From contig CAZWSE010000022.1 in NCBI GenBank assembly GCA_964636575.1, positions 1 through 38,159 on the forward strand: a stretch of 38,159 nucleotides of DNA, read 5' to 3'. Numbering within the stretch: the first letter of the stretch is position 1; every line of letters begins with the position of its first letter. A program made the translations under genes and the position numbers. Below the pieces are notes generated by a model. It saw only the letters and a program-made list of their open reading frames with translations, was not told where the DNA came from and ran no database searches. This document shows, piece after piece, positions 1 to 6,792 of the stretch. This DNA is from CAZWSE01 sp964636575 (GTDB lineage Bacteria; Pseudomonadota; Alphaproteobacteria; Rhodobacterales; Rhodobacteraceae).

Positions 1-342
1 CCCATAGGTCGGCTTCGTCGCCACTCGCCGTTTCGGCACGTGCAGCGCCGCCCGCACCAGTTCCGCCAGCCGCTCCCGCGCGATCTCTCGGTTTCGCGCT
101 TGGTGCCGCGTCTCTTGCACGAAGATCACAATCGCCCCGTCGTTCGTCCACCGTCGCCCCGCCAGCCGTTTCAGCCGCGTTTTCACCGCAGCGGGCAGGT
201 TGGGTGACCGCGCCGCCTCGAACCGCAGCTCCACCGCCGTGGACACTTTGTTCACGTTCTGCCCGCCGGGGCCGGACGCGCGGGTGAAGCTCTCCGTCAG
301 TTCCCAGTCTTCAATCCCGATATGATCGTTGATCCGCAGCAT
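1..342 (-). CDS. arfB: Peptidyl-tRNA hydrolase ArfB (partial, 3' end outside window)
   Basis: ArfB hydrolyses peptidyl-tRNA on ribosomes stalled on non-stop mRNA. I translated the minus strand from an ATG at 342. The protein opens MLRINDHIGIEDWELTES and carries the release-factor catalytic motif GPGGQNVNKVS at about residues 24-34, with the glycine-glycine-glutamine that acts in the peptidyl-transferase centre. The 114 codons present end in KRRVATKPTYG, the start of the basic tail with which this family enters the mRNA channel; the rest lies beyond base 1. Full-length members are about 140 residues, so only a short tail is missing. The GGQ placed close to the N-terminus, without codon-recognition domains, separates it from RF1 and RF2. 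An 11-bp phased repeat lies just upstream of its start. Confidence 0.93.
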   Translation of the reverse strand, partial: MLRINDHIGIEDWELTESFTRASGPGGQNVNKVSTAVELRFEAARSPNLPAAVKTRLKRLAGRRWTNDGAIVIFVQETRHQARNREIARERLAELVRAALHVPKRRVATKPTYG

Positions 343-357
343 CGCGCCCCGTCCGTT

Positions 358-412
358 CAAGTATGCACGTTCAGTGTACAGGTTGTGCACAGGTTGTGTA
401 CGGGTTGTGCAC
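358..412 (-). repeat. Five 11-bp units phased upstream of arfB
   Basis: Read on the minus strand, 412 down to 358 divides into five consecutive 11-mers: GTGCACAACCC, GTACACAACCT, GTGCACAACCT, GTACACTGAAC and GTGCATACTTG. The first three are nearly identical and the last two are decayed. Each begins with a palindromic or near-palindromic GTGCAC/GTACAC core, so the cores sit on one helical face. The array ends 16 bp before the arfB ATG. It could be a cooperative operator or a simple repeat; I know of no assigned regulator. Confidence 0.6.
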
Positions 413-425
413 CCGTTTTTCATGC

Positions 426-458
426 AAAAAGGGCCGCCCCAATCAAGGTGCGGCCCTT
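426..458 (-). terminator. Rho-independent terminator before arfB
   Basis: On the minus strand AAGGGCCGC (458-450) pairs perfectly with GCGGCCCTT (437-429), and the transcript continues into a T run complementary to the A tract at 426-430. It is oriented to end transcription coming from the 530-650 region before arfB. Confidence 0.8.
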
Positions 459-530
459 CCACAATGTTTCGGAGGTGGGGTCGGTTAGACGACCTGTCCA
501 CTCGGGCGGATCACTCCGCAATAGGGCTGC

Positions 531-587
531 CTATGCGGCGACCTCCCAAGCTGTTCCGACACCTCTCTCCAATACCTTTGTTGACAC
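531..587 (-). CDS. 18-residue micro-ORF with perfect Shine-Dalgarno
   Basis: A GTG at 587 opens an 18-codon frame, MSTKVLERGVGTAWEVAA, ending in TAG at 531. It is preceded by AAAGGAGGTGATCC, the full complement of the conserved 16S rRNA 3' tail, with seven bases between AGGAGG and the start. Such an extended match is rare and is the main reason to think that this ORF is translated. It lies inside the candidate small RNA, and nothing suggests a membrane segment or a known toxin. It may be a leader peptide or a ribosome-loading site whose peptide does not matter. It is too short for homology to decide. Confidence 0.4.
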   Translation of the reverse strand: MSTKVLERGVGTAWEVAA

Positions 588-623
588 TGGATCACCTCCT
601 TTTCCGTTGTTAAAATCTAACTC

Positions 624-652
624 AAAGGTGGCACATCTTGTGCGTATGTCAA
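624..652 (-). promoter_or_regulatory. Putative promoter of the small RNA unit
   Basis: TTGACA on the minus strand at 652-647 is an exact -35 element. With a 17-nt spacer the -10 position reads ACCTTT, a poor match, though alphaproteobacterial -10 boxes vary. The element starts 12 bp past the stop of the upstream transporter gene. Confidence 0.35.
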
Positions 653-663
653 AGAAAAAATGC

Positions 664-1281
664 CTATGCCGTGTCCATTCTGCGCACGATGACCCGAAAC
701 GGTATTAAAGCGAGCAGCGCCAGCGAGATTTTGACCCCCCAGTCCGCCACAGCCAGCGACACCCAAAGCGGAGCAATAGGCCCAGCGCCCAAGATCGGCA
801 GCGTCTCGTTCGCCCAAGACACGTCGTTTGATGGCTCCAACCACGTCAAAGCCCCTGAAAACGCTATGGAAAAGAACAGCGCCGTATCCACAGACGCCCC
901 GACCAGTGTAGACACCAGCGGCGCTTTCCACCACGTCCCGCCGCGCAAGGCTGAGAACACTCCGACGTCCAAAAGTTGCGCTGTCAAAAACGCCAGCCCC
1001 GATCCAACGGCGATGCGGAAGGTCACCAAAGGCCCGAATTCGCCCATGATTTGTGTGCCAACGAGCGAGCAAAAGATGCCCACGATGAACCCCGCGAAAA
1101 CGACGTTCCGCGCAGGGCCAGCCCCGTAGACGCGGTTCATAACGTCCGTGATCAGAAAGGCGATCGGGTAGGTGAATGCCCCCCACGTCAGCCAGTTTCC
1201 AAACAGGTATTGTACAAGGATGTTAGACGCGACCACCGTGGCCGCCATTGCCAGTATGCCCGGCAGGTAATTTCTATTCAT
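664..1281 (-). CDS. yhhQ: Queuosine precursor transporter, VUT/YhhQ family
   Basis: This 205-residue inner-membrane protein matches the VUT (COG1738, YhhQ/QPTR) family, which imports 7-deazaguanine precursors such as preQ0 or preQ1 for queuosine in tRNA. It has about six hydrophobic helices. Typical family signatures are visible near the N-terminus (ASNILVQYLFGNWLTWGAFT, then YPIAFLITDVMNRVYG at about residues 38-53) and in the centre (GTQIMGEFGPLVTFRIAVGS). Length is normal. A probable preQ1-I riboswitch covers the ribosome-binding site, which supports preQ1-related cargo and ligand-controlled translation. The gene stands alone, followed by the small-RNA unit. Family assignment is firm; the exact substrate is inferred from the family and the leader. 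Confidence 0.9.
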   Translation of the reverse strand: MNRNYLPGILAMAATVVASNILVQYLFGNWLTWGAFTYPIAFLITDVMNRVYGAGPARNVVFAGFIVGIFCSLVGTQIMGEFGPLVTFRIAVGSGLAFLTAQLLDVGVFSALRGGTWWKAPLVSTLVGASVDTALFFSIAFSGALTWLEPSNDVSWANETLPILGAGPIAPLWVSLAVADWGVKISLALLALIPFRVIVRRMDTA

Positions 1282-1288
1282 TTCATTT

Positions 1289-1316
1289 CCGTTTTTTACA
1301 AGGTCGCGGAGACTTG
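1289..1316 (-). promoter_or_regulatory. Probable preQ1-I riboswitch in the yhhQ leader
   Basis: The minus-strand leader folds like a class I preQ1 aptamer. P1 is CAAG (1316-1313) with CTTG (1302-1299). The loop TCTCCGCGAC begins with U and ends with A-C, as in the known binding pocket. An A6 tract follows at 1297-1292, and a pseudoknot pairs loop CCG (1309-1307) with tail CGG (1291-1289). The tail runs straight into the likely ribosome-binding site GGAA, five bases before the ATG, so ligand binding would hide it. P1 is only 4 bp, shorter than usual, which is the main weakness. The position before a queuosine-precursor transporter is what the family predicts. Confidence 0.6.
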
Positions 1317-1319
1317 AAG

Positions 1320-1336
1320 TTCTACCAAAGGTAGAA
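1320..1336. promoter_or_regulatory. 17-bp palindrome upstream of the yhhQ riboswitch
   Basis: TTCTACC and GGTAGAA are perfect 7-bp arms around a 3-bp centre. It lies directly upstream of the aptamer and 38 bp before the yhhQ start. No T run follows, so it is more likely an operator or a leader stem than a terminator. Confidence 0.4.
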
Positions 1337-1374
1337 GCGGTTCCTTACTGAAGTGTTAACGCCTCGGCAATAGC

Positions 1375-2295
1375 CTATTGCGACGCCAGAACAGCCGCGC
1401 ATTGGGCGGGCAAATCACCTAACACCAGTTCCCGCCTCGGTTTGCGCGGCTTGGCATTCGGATCAGGGGGCGGCGGGTTCAGGATGTTGTTCACCCACTC
1501 CTGCGCGTCCTTGCATCCACTGCCCGCAGGCGGTGCGGCTTGGTTCACACATCCACGGCTTCCCGCAGGGCACTTCAACCGCACATGAAAATGATAGTGA
1601 TGCCCCCACCACGGCCGGATCTGCCGCAGCCAGCTTTTGTCGCCCTTCTCTGCGTTGCACATGGCGACCTTTGCGCCTGGAAACACAAAGATACGGGCCG
1701 TGCGCGGATCTTGGGCAGCGGCTTTCAGAATATTCATATGCGCCTGCGTCCAGTTGCTGTTGGTATAGGCACCGCTTGCGCGACGGGTCGAGATGGAGCT
1801 GATGTTCTCACGCTCCTCAGCACTCAGGCTTAGAGATTTCGGGGGCAGCATCCAGACATCAATGCCAAGCCCCGTTTGGTGGCTACGGTGACCGGTCAGC
1901 ATCGGCCCGCCACGAGGTTGGGCCATGTCGCCCACATATAGCCCCTTCCACCCGGGCTGGGTCGCGGCAAAGCGGGACAGCTTTTTCACGAAATCAATGG
2001 TTTCAGGATGGGCCCAGTTCCGGTTGCGGGACAGACGCATGGCCTGCCATGTCGGGCCGGATTCAGCCAATTGCTCAGCGCCCGCCAGACAGCCTTTTGC
2101 ATAGCCGCCAAAAGCCTGAGAAGACTGCTGCGATGCAAAGGTTTTTGCCCCGAAACGCGCTTTGGCCAGTGAATTGGCATCTTGGGTCGACAGTCTTGGG
2201 GCTTTGATTTCAGCACCTGAAATATCACGATCCGCGCTAGCGCCGCAGGCTGCCATGGTAAACGCAAGCAATAGCGTTGTTAGCCGTCTGACCAT
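1375..2295 (-). CDS. mepA: Penicillin-insensitive murein endopeptidase MepA (lipoprotein)
   Basis: MepA is a LAS-type zinc metallopeptidase that cuts D-alanyl-meso-diaminopimelyl cross-links in peptidoglycan. The zinc ligands are visible: GHRSHQTGLGIDVWML supplies His139 and Asp146, and GHHYHFHVRL supplies His232, His235 and His237, with the same spacing as the E. coli enzyme. The N-terminus MVRRLTTLLLAFTMAAC is a signal peptide with a lipobox ending at Cys17, so a lipid-anchored periplasmic protein is expected. At 306 residues it is slightly longer than average, with a Pro-rich tail. An AGAGGAG ribosome-binding site precedes the ATG. The start overlaps the end of the upstream MFS gene by 16 bp, so the two are probably co-transcribed. 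Confidence 0.92.
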   Translation of the reverse strand: MVRRLTTLLLAFTMAACGASADRDISGAEIKAPRLSTQDANSLAKARFGAKTFASQQSSQAFGGYAKGCLAGAEQLAESGPTWQAMRLSRNRNWAHPETIDFVKKLSRFAATQPGWKGLYVGDMAQPRGGPMLTGHRSHQTGLGIDVWMLPPKSLSLSAEERENISSISTRRASGAYTNSNWTQAHMNILKAAAQDPRTARIFVFPGAKVAMCNAEKGDKSWLRQIRPWWGHHYHFHVRLKCPAGSRGCVNQAAPPAGSGCKDAQEWVNNILNPPPPDPNAKPRKPRRELVLGDLPAQCAAVLASQ

Positions 2296-3662
2296 TGATC
2301 CGAATCTCCTCTTGGATGCACCCAGAGTAGCAAAACCAATCCAATGAGGAACAAAAAGATGACGGGCGCAAACCCGATGCGCGCGCTGCCGGACATATAA
2401 GTGACCAGACTGATCAAGGCAGGGGCCATAAAGGCAGTGGCCTTGCCGGACAGAGCGAACAGACCAAAGGCCTCGGTCGGGCGGTCAGGGTTGGTATGAC
2501 GCACCATCATTGACCGAGATGCAGAATACAGCGCACCGCCAGCCCCGCCAATGCAGGCCCCGCAGATGAAGAACATCGTATCCGGCAAAGTGGACCCTTC
2601 AGGTAAAGGCACACCAAAGATCGCAGTCCGCGACATGCCAACGATAATCGTACAAACCAGCATCAAAACCACAATACAGAAGATGATCACAGGCTTCGGG
2701 CCGAACCGCTTGTCAAAGATACCGCCGATGAAAGTAGCAATGGCGGCGGTGACTGCTCCAATGATCCCGAAGATGGCGATAAAGGTCAGCTCCCAATTCA
2801 AGACCAGCTTGGCGTAGGTGCCGCCAAAAGCGTAGCTCGCGTTCAAGGCATCGCGGTAGAACATGGATGACAGCAGATAGGCCGCAAGACTGCGACGCTT
2901 GGGAACAGCTTTCAGGGATTGACCCAGTTCACCCAAAGCCAGTTTGATACCACCCTTTTTGACAACCGGAACAGGCTCACGCACCCACAGGAAATAAGGG
3001 ATCATAAAGACAGCAAACCAGCCCGCGATAAGGGGGCCAACAATGCGAGTGCCTTCCTTAGCCTCAGGATCAAGCCCAAAGGCAGGGGCGTTCCCCAGAA
3101 TGGTTTGCCCGGCATCGTTACTTTCAAAGAAGAACAGCAGCATAATGAACAAGGCTGCCACGCCGCCCCAATAGCCGATTGCAAGGCCGGTGCCACTGAT
3201 CTTGCCGACCTCTTCAGTCGGACCAAGGCTCGGCAGTTGAGCGTTCACAAATTGCAGCGCGAACTCGGCCGCGATGAAGGCTAGAATAAAGGCGGCCAAA
3301 CTGAACCAAAGCCCCGTGCCGTCAGGGGCCATGTACCAAAGCGCACCCGACCCCAGCACATAGATGATCGAAAACAGAACAATCCACGGCATCCGTCGGC
3401 CCGTGCTGTCTGCATAAGCGCCAAGGACAGGGGCGAAAAAGGCAATGACCAAGCCCGCGATCAACTGGGTGTTCGCCCACATGGTCTGGGCGCTCGCATC
3501 TGCTGCGATCTCGGTCGCGCCATCGGCCATCATCGTGTCCGAAATCACGCCGACCAAGTAGGGGCCAAAAATGAAGGTCAGACCCAGCGTGTAAAAAGGC
3601 TGCGATGCCCAATCGAATGCCATCCAACCCCAAACACGCTTGCGAAGTGCGGTGTCTGTCAT
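2280..3662 (-). CDS. MFS transporter, UMF1/Atg22-like family
   Basis: This is a 460-residue polytopic membrane protein with about 12 hydrophobic segments. The N-terminus, VWGWMAFDWASQPFYTLGLT followed by FIFGPYL, is characteristic of the UMF1 branch of the major facilitator superfamily, whose eukaryotic relative Atg22 exports amino acids from the vacuole. Bacterial substrates are mostly unknown. The cytoplasmic loop ADSTGRRMPWIV after the second or third helix is the MFS loop motif. GAGGGG seven bases before the ATG supports the start at 3662. It follows the thioesterase gene by 58 bp on the same strand and overlaps mepA downstream, suggesting a three-gene unit. Substrate unknown. Confidence 0.85.
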   Translation of the reverse strand: MTDTALRKRVWGWMAFDWASQPFYTLGLTFIFGPYLVGVISDTMMADGATEIAADASAQTMWANTQLIAGLVIAFFAPVLGAYADSTGRRMPWIVLFSIIYVLGSGALWYMAPDGTGLWFSLAAFILAFIAAEFALQFVNAQLPSLGPTEEVGKISGTGLAIGYWGGVAALFIMLLFFFESNDAGQTILGNAPAFGLDPEAKEGTRIVGPLIAGWFAVFMIPYFLWVREPVPVVKKGGIKLALGELGQSLKAVPKRRSLAAYLLSSMFYRDALNASYAFGGTYAKLVLNWELTFIAIFGIIGAVTAAIATFIGGIFDKRFGPKPVIIFCIVVLMLVCTIIVGMSRTAIFGVPLPEGSTLPDTMFFICGACIGGAGGALYSASRSMMVRHTNPDRPTEAFGLFALSGKATAFMAPALISLVTYMSGSARIGFAPVIFLFLIGLVLLLWVHPRGDSDQWSDG

Positions 3663-3720
3663 AAATCCCCCTCAGTTGACGCCATTTAGCGCATGGTCAG
3701 GGCAGGGGCGCAAGACAGGA

Positions 3721-4263
3721 TTAAGCGGCGTCCTGCATCGGGGGCCAAGGTCGCGTGGCTTCGGCATTGCACCAGTTCGCAACCCAATCAGGAGCAGGGG
3801 GTGATTGCATGTCTGTACCCATTGCAGTTTTCACACGATCCGGCGACACGATGCCGTTCTGGTCGGTGACCGCAGCGCGGTAAAGGACATGACTGGCGCA
3901 TTCACCATCCGCCTTCCACATGGACTGTTCGAGATAGAAGAACTTGTCATCCCAACACACCATGCGGCTGCGAACCTCAACACGTTCCAGATTGCGAACG
4001 CGTCGGCGATACCGGACCGAACTGCCAGCCATCGTCAGACCCCAACGGTTCTGTCTCAACGCACGAACAAGCCCAACGCGCTGGGCCAGAACAATGCGGC
4101 CCAGGTCATACAGGGTCAGGGCGCGGCCATTGTTTAACTCGGCCCACATATCCAAATCCCACGGCAGGCAGCGGTGATGGCTGACATGAACGGCTGTTGG
4201 ATCAAGCGGATCAAGCCTGCGGGCCAGAACAAGGTCTTTCGCGAGGCGGAAAAATGGGAACAT
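3721..4263 (-). CDS. Hot-dog-fold acyl-CoA thioesterase family protein
   Basis: This 180-residue protein belongs to the thioesterase family that includes 4-hydroxybenzoyl-CoA thioesterase and THEM6-like proteins. It shows the hot-dog region DLDMWAELNNGRALTLYDLG at about residues 37-56, where the conserved Asp and Asn-Asn-Gly-Arg sit at the position of the catalytic Asp loop. The strand pattern continues through SVRYRRRVRNLERVEVRSRM and FFYLEQSMW. I chose the ATG at 4263 over an in-frame TTG three bases earlier, because AAAGGA lies eight bases upstream of it. The first residues, FPFFRLAKDLV, are hydrophobic and may form a membrane-associated helix. It heads the minus-strand group with the MFS gene and mepA. 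The acyl substrate is unknown. Confidence 0.75.
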   Translation of the reverse strand: MFPFFRLAKDLVLARRLDPLDPTAVHVSHHRCLPWDLDMWAELNNGRALTLYDLGRIVLAQRVGLVRALRQNRWGLTMAGSSVRYRRRVRNLERVEVRSRMVCWDDKFFYLEQSMWKADGECASHVLYRAAVTDQNGIVSPDRVKTAMGTDMQSPPAPDWVANWCNAEATRPWPPMQDAA

Positions 4264-4392
4264 CAAGGGTATCCTTTACTCTGACGTAAGATGTGCGGCC
4301 TACCCTGCGGGTCAATAGCGAACCTTGCGGCACTCTTGCTCTTTTAGGGCAGGCTGCTTAGGTCAGGCGGGCAGAGAAAAGGAACTTGACCT

Positions 4393-4680
4393 ATGATGGC
4401 CATCTACGGACCGATCCAGCTGATCCTCAGCGTTGTCTACTTTATCATGATCGCGCACATCATCATGAGCTGGCTGATCAACTTTCAGGTCCTGAACCTG
4501 CACCAGCCGATTGTCAGTCAGATCTGGCAAGGGCTGAACAACCTGTTGGAACCGATCTACAGACCGCTGCGGAACATCCTGCCCAACACGCATCCACTTG
4601 ATCTGGCCCCGCTTGTGGCACTGATTATCGTCATTTCGCTTCAACGATTTATCGTACCGACCATCTTTGGCTTGATGTAG
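4393..4680 (+). CDS. YggT family membrane protein
   Basis: A 95-residue protein with two hydrophobic helices, at about residues 5-28 and 70-93, separated by a loop containing EPIYRPLRNILPN. That loop is the hallmark of the YggT (DUF165) family, found in many bacteria as an inner-membrane protein and sometimes linked to osmotic stress or cell division, with no defined biochemical role. AAGGAA eight bases upstream supports the first ATG; a second ATG follows immediately. It is transcribed divergently from the thioesterase gene and lies 69 bp before recQ on the same strand. Confidence 0.88.
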   Translation: MMAIYGPIQLILSVVYFIMIAHIIMSWLINFQVLNLHQPIVSQIWQGLNNLLEPIYRPLRNILPNTHPLDLAPLVALIIVISLQRFIVPTIFGLM

Positions 4681-4708
4681 GTCTTGTTCACGGATTCTTA
4701 GTGTGGGA

Positions 4709-4732
4709 TTGTTTGTCTAAACGAGCAAACAA
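4709..4732. promoter_or_regulatory. Inverted repeat in the recQ leader
   Basis: TTGTTTG (4709-4715) and CAAACAA (4726-4732) form perfect 7-bp arms with a 10-bp spacer, ending 17 bp before the recQ ATG. The centre does not match the alphaproteobacterial LexA half-site pattern. It could be an operator or a weak RNA hairpin. Confidence 0.35.
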
Positions 4733-4749
4733 GAACAAACAGGTATCCC

Positions 4750-6792
4750 ATGCAAGGCGCTGCCACGCTGCTAAAGGACGTCTTCGGATTCGATGAATTC
4801 CGACCGGGACAGGAAGACATCGTTCACGCGGTGACGGCGGGTGAAAACGTGCTCGCGATCATGCCAACCGGTGGCGGGAAATCCCTGTGCTTTCAACTGC
4901 CAGCCCTGCTGCGCGACGGGGTGACTGTCGTGATATCACCACTGATTGCATTGATGCGCGATCAGGTGCGGGCCTTGCAAGAAGCAGGGGTTGAGGCAGG
5001 CGCGCTGACCTCTGGCAATACCGAAGAAGAAACCGACGCTGTGTTCGCGGCACTCGACGCGGGCAAGCTCAAACTACTATACATGGCCCCCGAACGGCTT
5101 GCGGCGGGGTCTGCAATGGGGCTGCTGCGGCGGATCAATGTCAACATGATCGCGGTGGACGAAGCGCACTGTGTCAGCCAGTGGGGGCACGACTTCCGGC
5201 CCGACTACCTGCGCATCGGGGAACTGCGCCGCGCACTTGATGTGCCACTTGCGGCCTTCACGGCCACTGCCGATACCGAAACTCAAGAAGAAATCGTTCA
5301 AAAGCTGTTCGACGGAACACCGCCGCGGGCCTTTCTGCGCGGCTTTGACAGGCCCAACATCCATCTGGCCTTTACAGCCAAAGACAGCCCGCGCCGCCAG
5401 ATCCTTGATTTCGCAGCCGCGCGCAAAGGGCAGTCCGGCATTGTCTATTGCGGAACACGAGCGAAAACCGAAGGCATCGCCAAAGCGCTACGCGACGACG
5501 GTCACGCGGCCTGCCATTACCACGGCGGCATGGAAGCCGAAGACCGCCGCATCGTCGAACGTCGCTTTCAACAAGAAGACGGGCTGATTGTGGTGGCAAC
5601 GGTCGCCTTCGGGATGGGGGTCGATAAGCCTGACATCCGCTGGGTCGCCCACGCCGATCTGCCCAAATCGATTGAGGCGTATTACCAAGAAATCGGACGC
5701 GGCGGACGTGACGGGGCACCAGCGGAAACCCTAACGCTCTACGGGCCAGAAGACATTCGCCTGCGCCGCTCTCAAATCGACGAAGGCTTGGCACCGCCCG
5801 AACGCCGCGCGGCGGATCATGCACGGTTGAACGCATTGCTCGGGTTGGCCGAGGCGTTGGAATGTCGCCGCAAGACCCTGCTGTCCTACTTCGATGAAAC
5901 CGATGTGACATGCGGTCGGTGCGATCTCTGCGATACGCCTGCGGATGTGTTCGATGGAACGACAGATGTGCGCAAAGCTTTGTCCGCAATCCTACGGACC
6001 GAAGAATGGTTTGGCGCAGGGCACCTGATCGACATCTTGCGCGGGACGATGACCGATAAAATCAAGCAACGCGGGCATGACAAACTGCCCACCTACGGTG
6101 TCGGTAAAGACTACGACAAACGGCAATGGCAGGCCGTGTTCCGGCAGATGATGGGGCACGATCTGGTGCGGCCCGATCCTGAACGGCACGGGGCGCTGCG
6201 GATGACAGACAAGGCCCTGCCCATTCTGCGGGACGAGGCCAAGATCCAACTGCGCCGCGACAGCATCACGAAGGCCGCAGGGCGACGTCCGGCAGTCCGC
6301 GAACTGGTCAGCGACGAGGACGCACCATTGCTGTCTGCGCTCAAAGCGAAACGACGCGGGCTGGCCGAAACCGCCAAGGTGCCCGCCTACATTATCTTCA
6401 ACGACAAGACCCTGATCGAAATGGCCGAAAAACGCCCGATGAGCCTCGATGACATGGCGCGGATCGGCGGGGTTGGGGCCAAAAAGCTGGAAAGCTACGG
6501 CAACGCTTTCTTGGAAGTCATCTGTGGCGAAGCCGAGAAAATGCACCCCACGCGGCGCAAACTGGCCGGAAGGGACGCGGGCACGCTTTACGATCAATTG
6601 CTACAAGTTCAAGCCGATCTGGCGCGAGGCGACGGTGGCATCGACAAGCCGCTCAGTTGCTCGGCGTCTTTGCTGGCCAAAGTAGCGCAAACCAAACCAC
6701 GCGATGCGGGTGCTATGGAACGGTTGCTTGGCGAACGCCGCGCCGAAAGATTTGGAAACGCATTTCTGGACGTCGTTCTGCAAGAACGCTGA
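4750..6792 (+). CDS. recQ: ATP-dependent DNA helicase RecQ
   Basis: RecQ is a 3'-5' helicase acting in recombination and fork repair. Walker A (MPTGGGKS) lies near residue 40 and the DEAH-like box AVDEAHCVSQWGHDFR near residue 140. Motif VI appears as QEIGRGGRDG. The RecQ zinc site is carried by CRRKTLLSYFDE followed by CGRCDLC, then a winged-helix region, then an HRDC domain at about residues 520-592 ending in GVGAKKLESYGNAFLEVI. The last 80 residues repeat this pattern loosely (GERRAERFGNAFLDVV), which suggests a second, degenerate HRDC module. Length is 680 residues. The frame stops two bases before an assembly gap. The stop codon lies inside a 27-bp tandem repeat, so the true C-terminus could differ from that shown. 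Confidence 0.95.
   Translation: MQGAATLLKDVFGFDEFRPGQEDIVHAVTAGENVLAIMPTGGGKSLCFQLPALLRDGVTVVISPLIALMRDQVRALQEAGVEAGALTSGNTEEETDAVFAALDAGKLKLLYMAPERLAAGSAMGLLRRINVNMIAVDEAHCVSQWGHDFRPDYLRIGELRRALDVPLAAFTATADTETQEEIVQKLFDGTPPRAFLRGFDRPNIHLAFTAKDSPRRQILDFAAARKGQSGIVYCGTRAKTEGIAKALRDDGHAACHYHGGMEAEDRRIVERRFQQEDGLIVVATVAFGMGVDKPDIRWVAHADLPKSIEAYYQEIGRGGRDGAPAETLTLYGPEDIRLRRSQIDEGLAPPERRAADHARLNALLGLAEALECRRKTLLSYFDETDVTCGRCDLCDTPADVFDGTTDVRKALSAILRTEEWFGAGHLIDILRGTMTDKIKQRGHDKLPTYGVGKDYDKRQWQAVFRQMMGHDLVRPDPERHGALRMTDKALPILRDEAKIQLRRDSITKAAGRRPAVRELVSDEDAPLLSALKAKRRGLAETAKVPAYIIFNDKTLIEMAEKRPMSLDDMARIGGVGAKKLESYGNAFLEVICGEAEKMHPTRRKLAGRDAGTLYDQLLQVQADLARGDGGIDKPLSCSASLLAKVAQTKPRDAGAMERLLGERRAERFGNAFLDVVLQER

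Larger units (their letters stand above)
426..622 (-). ncRNA. Candidate structured small RNA carrying a micro-ORF
   Basis: The gap between the transporter stop and arfB has the build of an independent transcript on the minus strand. There is a TTGACA element at 652-647, an A/T-rich start region, a GCGGA-GTGA-TCCGC hairpin with a GNRA-type loop (519-506), and a second hairpin pairing GTGG with CCAC and GGTCG with CGACC (501-475). A strong intrinsic terminator (458-426) follows. The 5' part holds an 18-codon ORF with a perfect Shine-Dalgarno. A CACCTCC stretch at 477-471 could pair with that Shine-Dalgarno (599-593). I do not recognise a named RNA family. The 5' end is estimated from the promoter and is not fixed by sequence. 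Confidence 0.45.

Noticed and set aside
426..587. Read-through of the TAG ending the 18-codon ORF would give 36 more in-frame codons
   Set aside because: The extension runs straight through both hairpins and the terminator, and nothing supports amber suppression.
4681..4749. LexA box before recQ
   Set aside because: GAGC and GAAC are present but six bases apart instead of seven, and one half-site is wrong.
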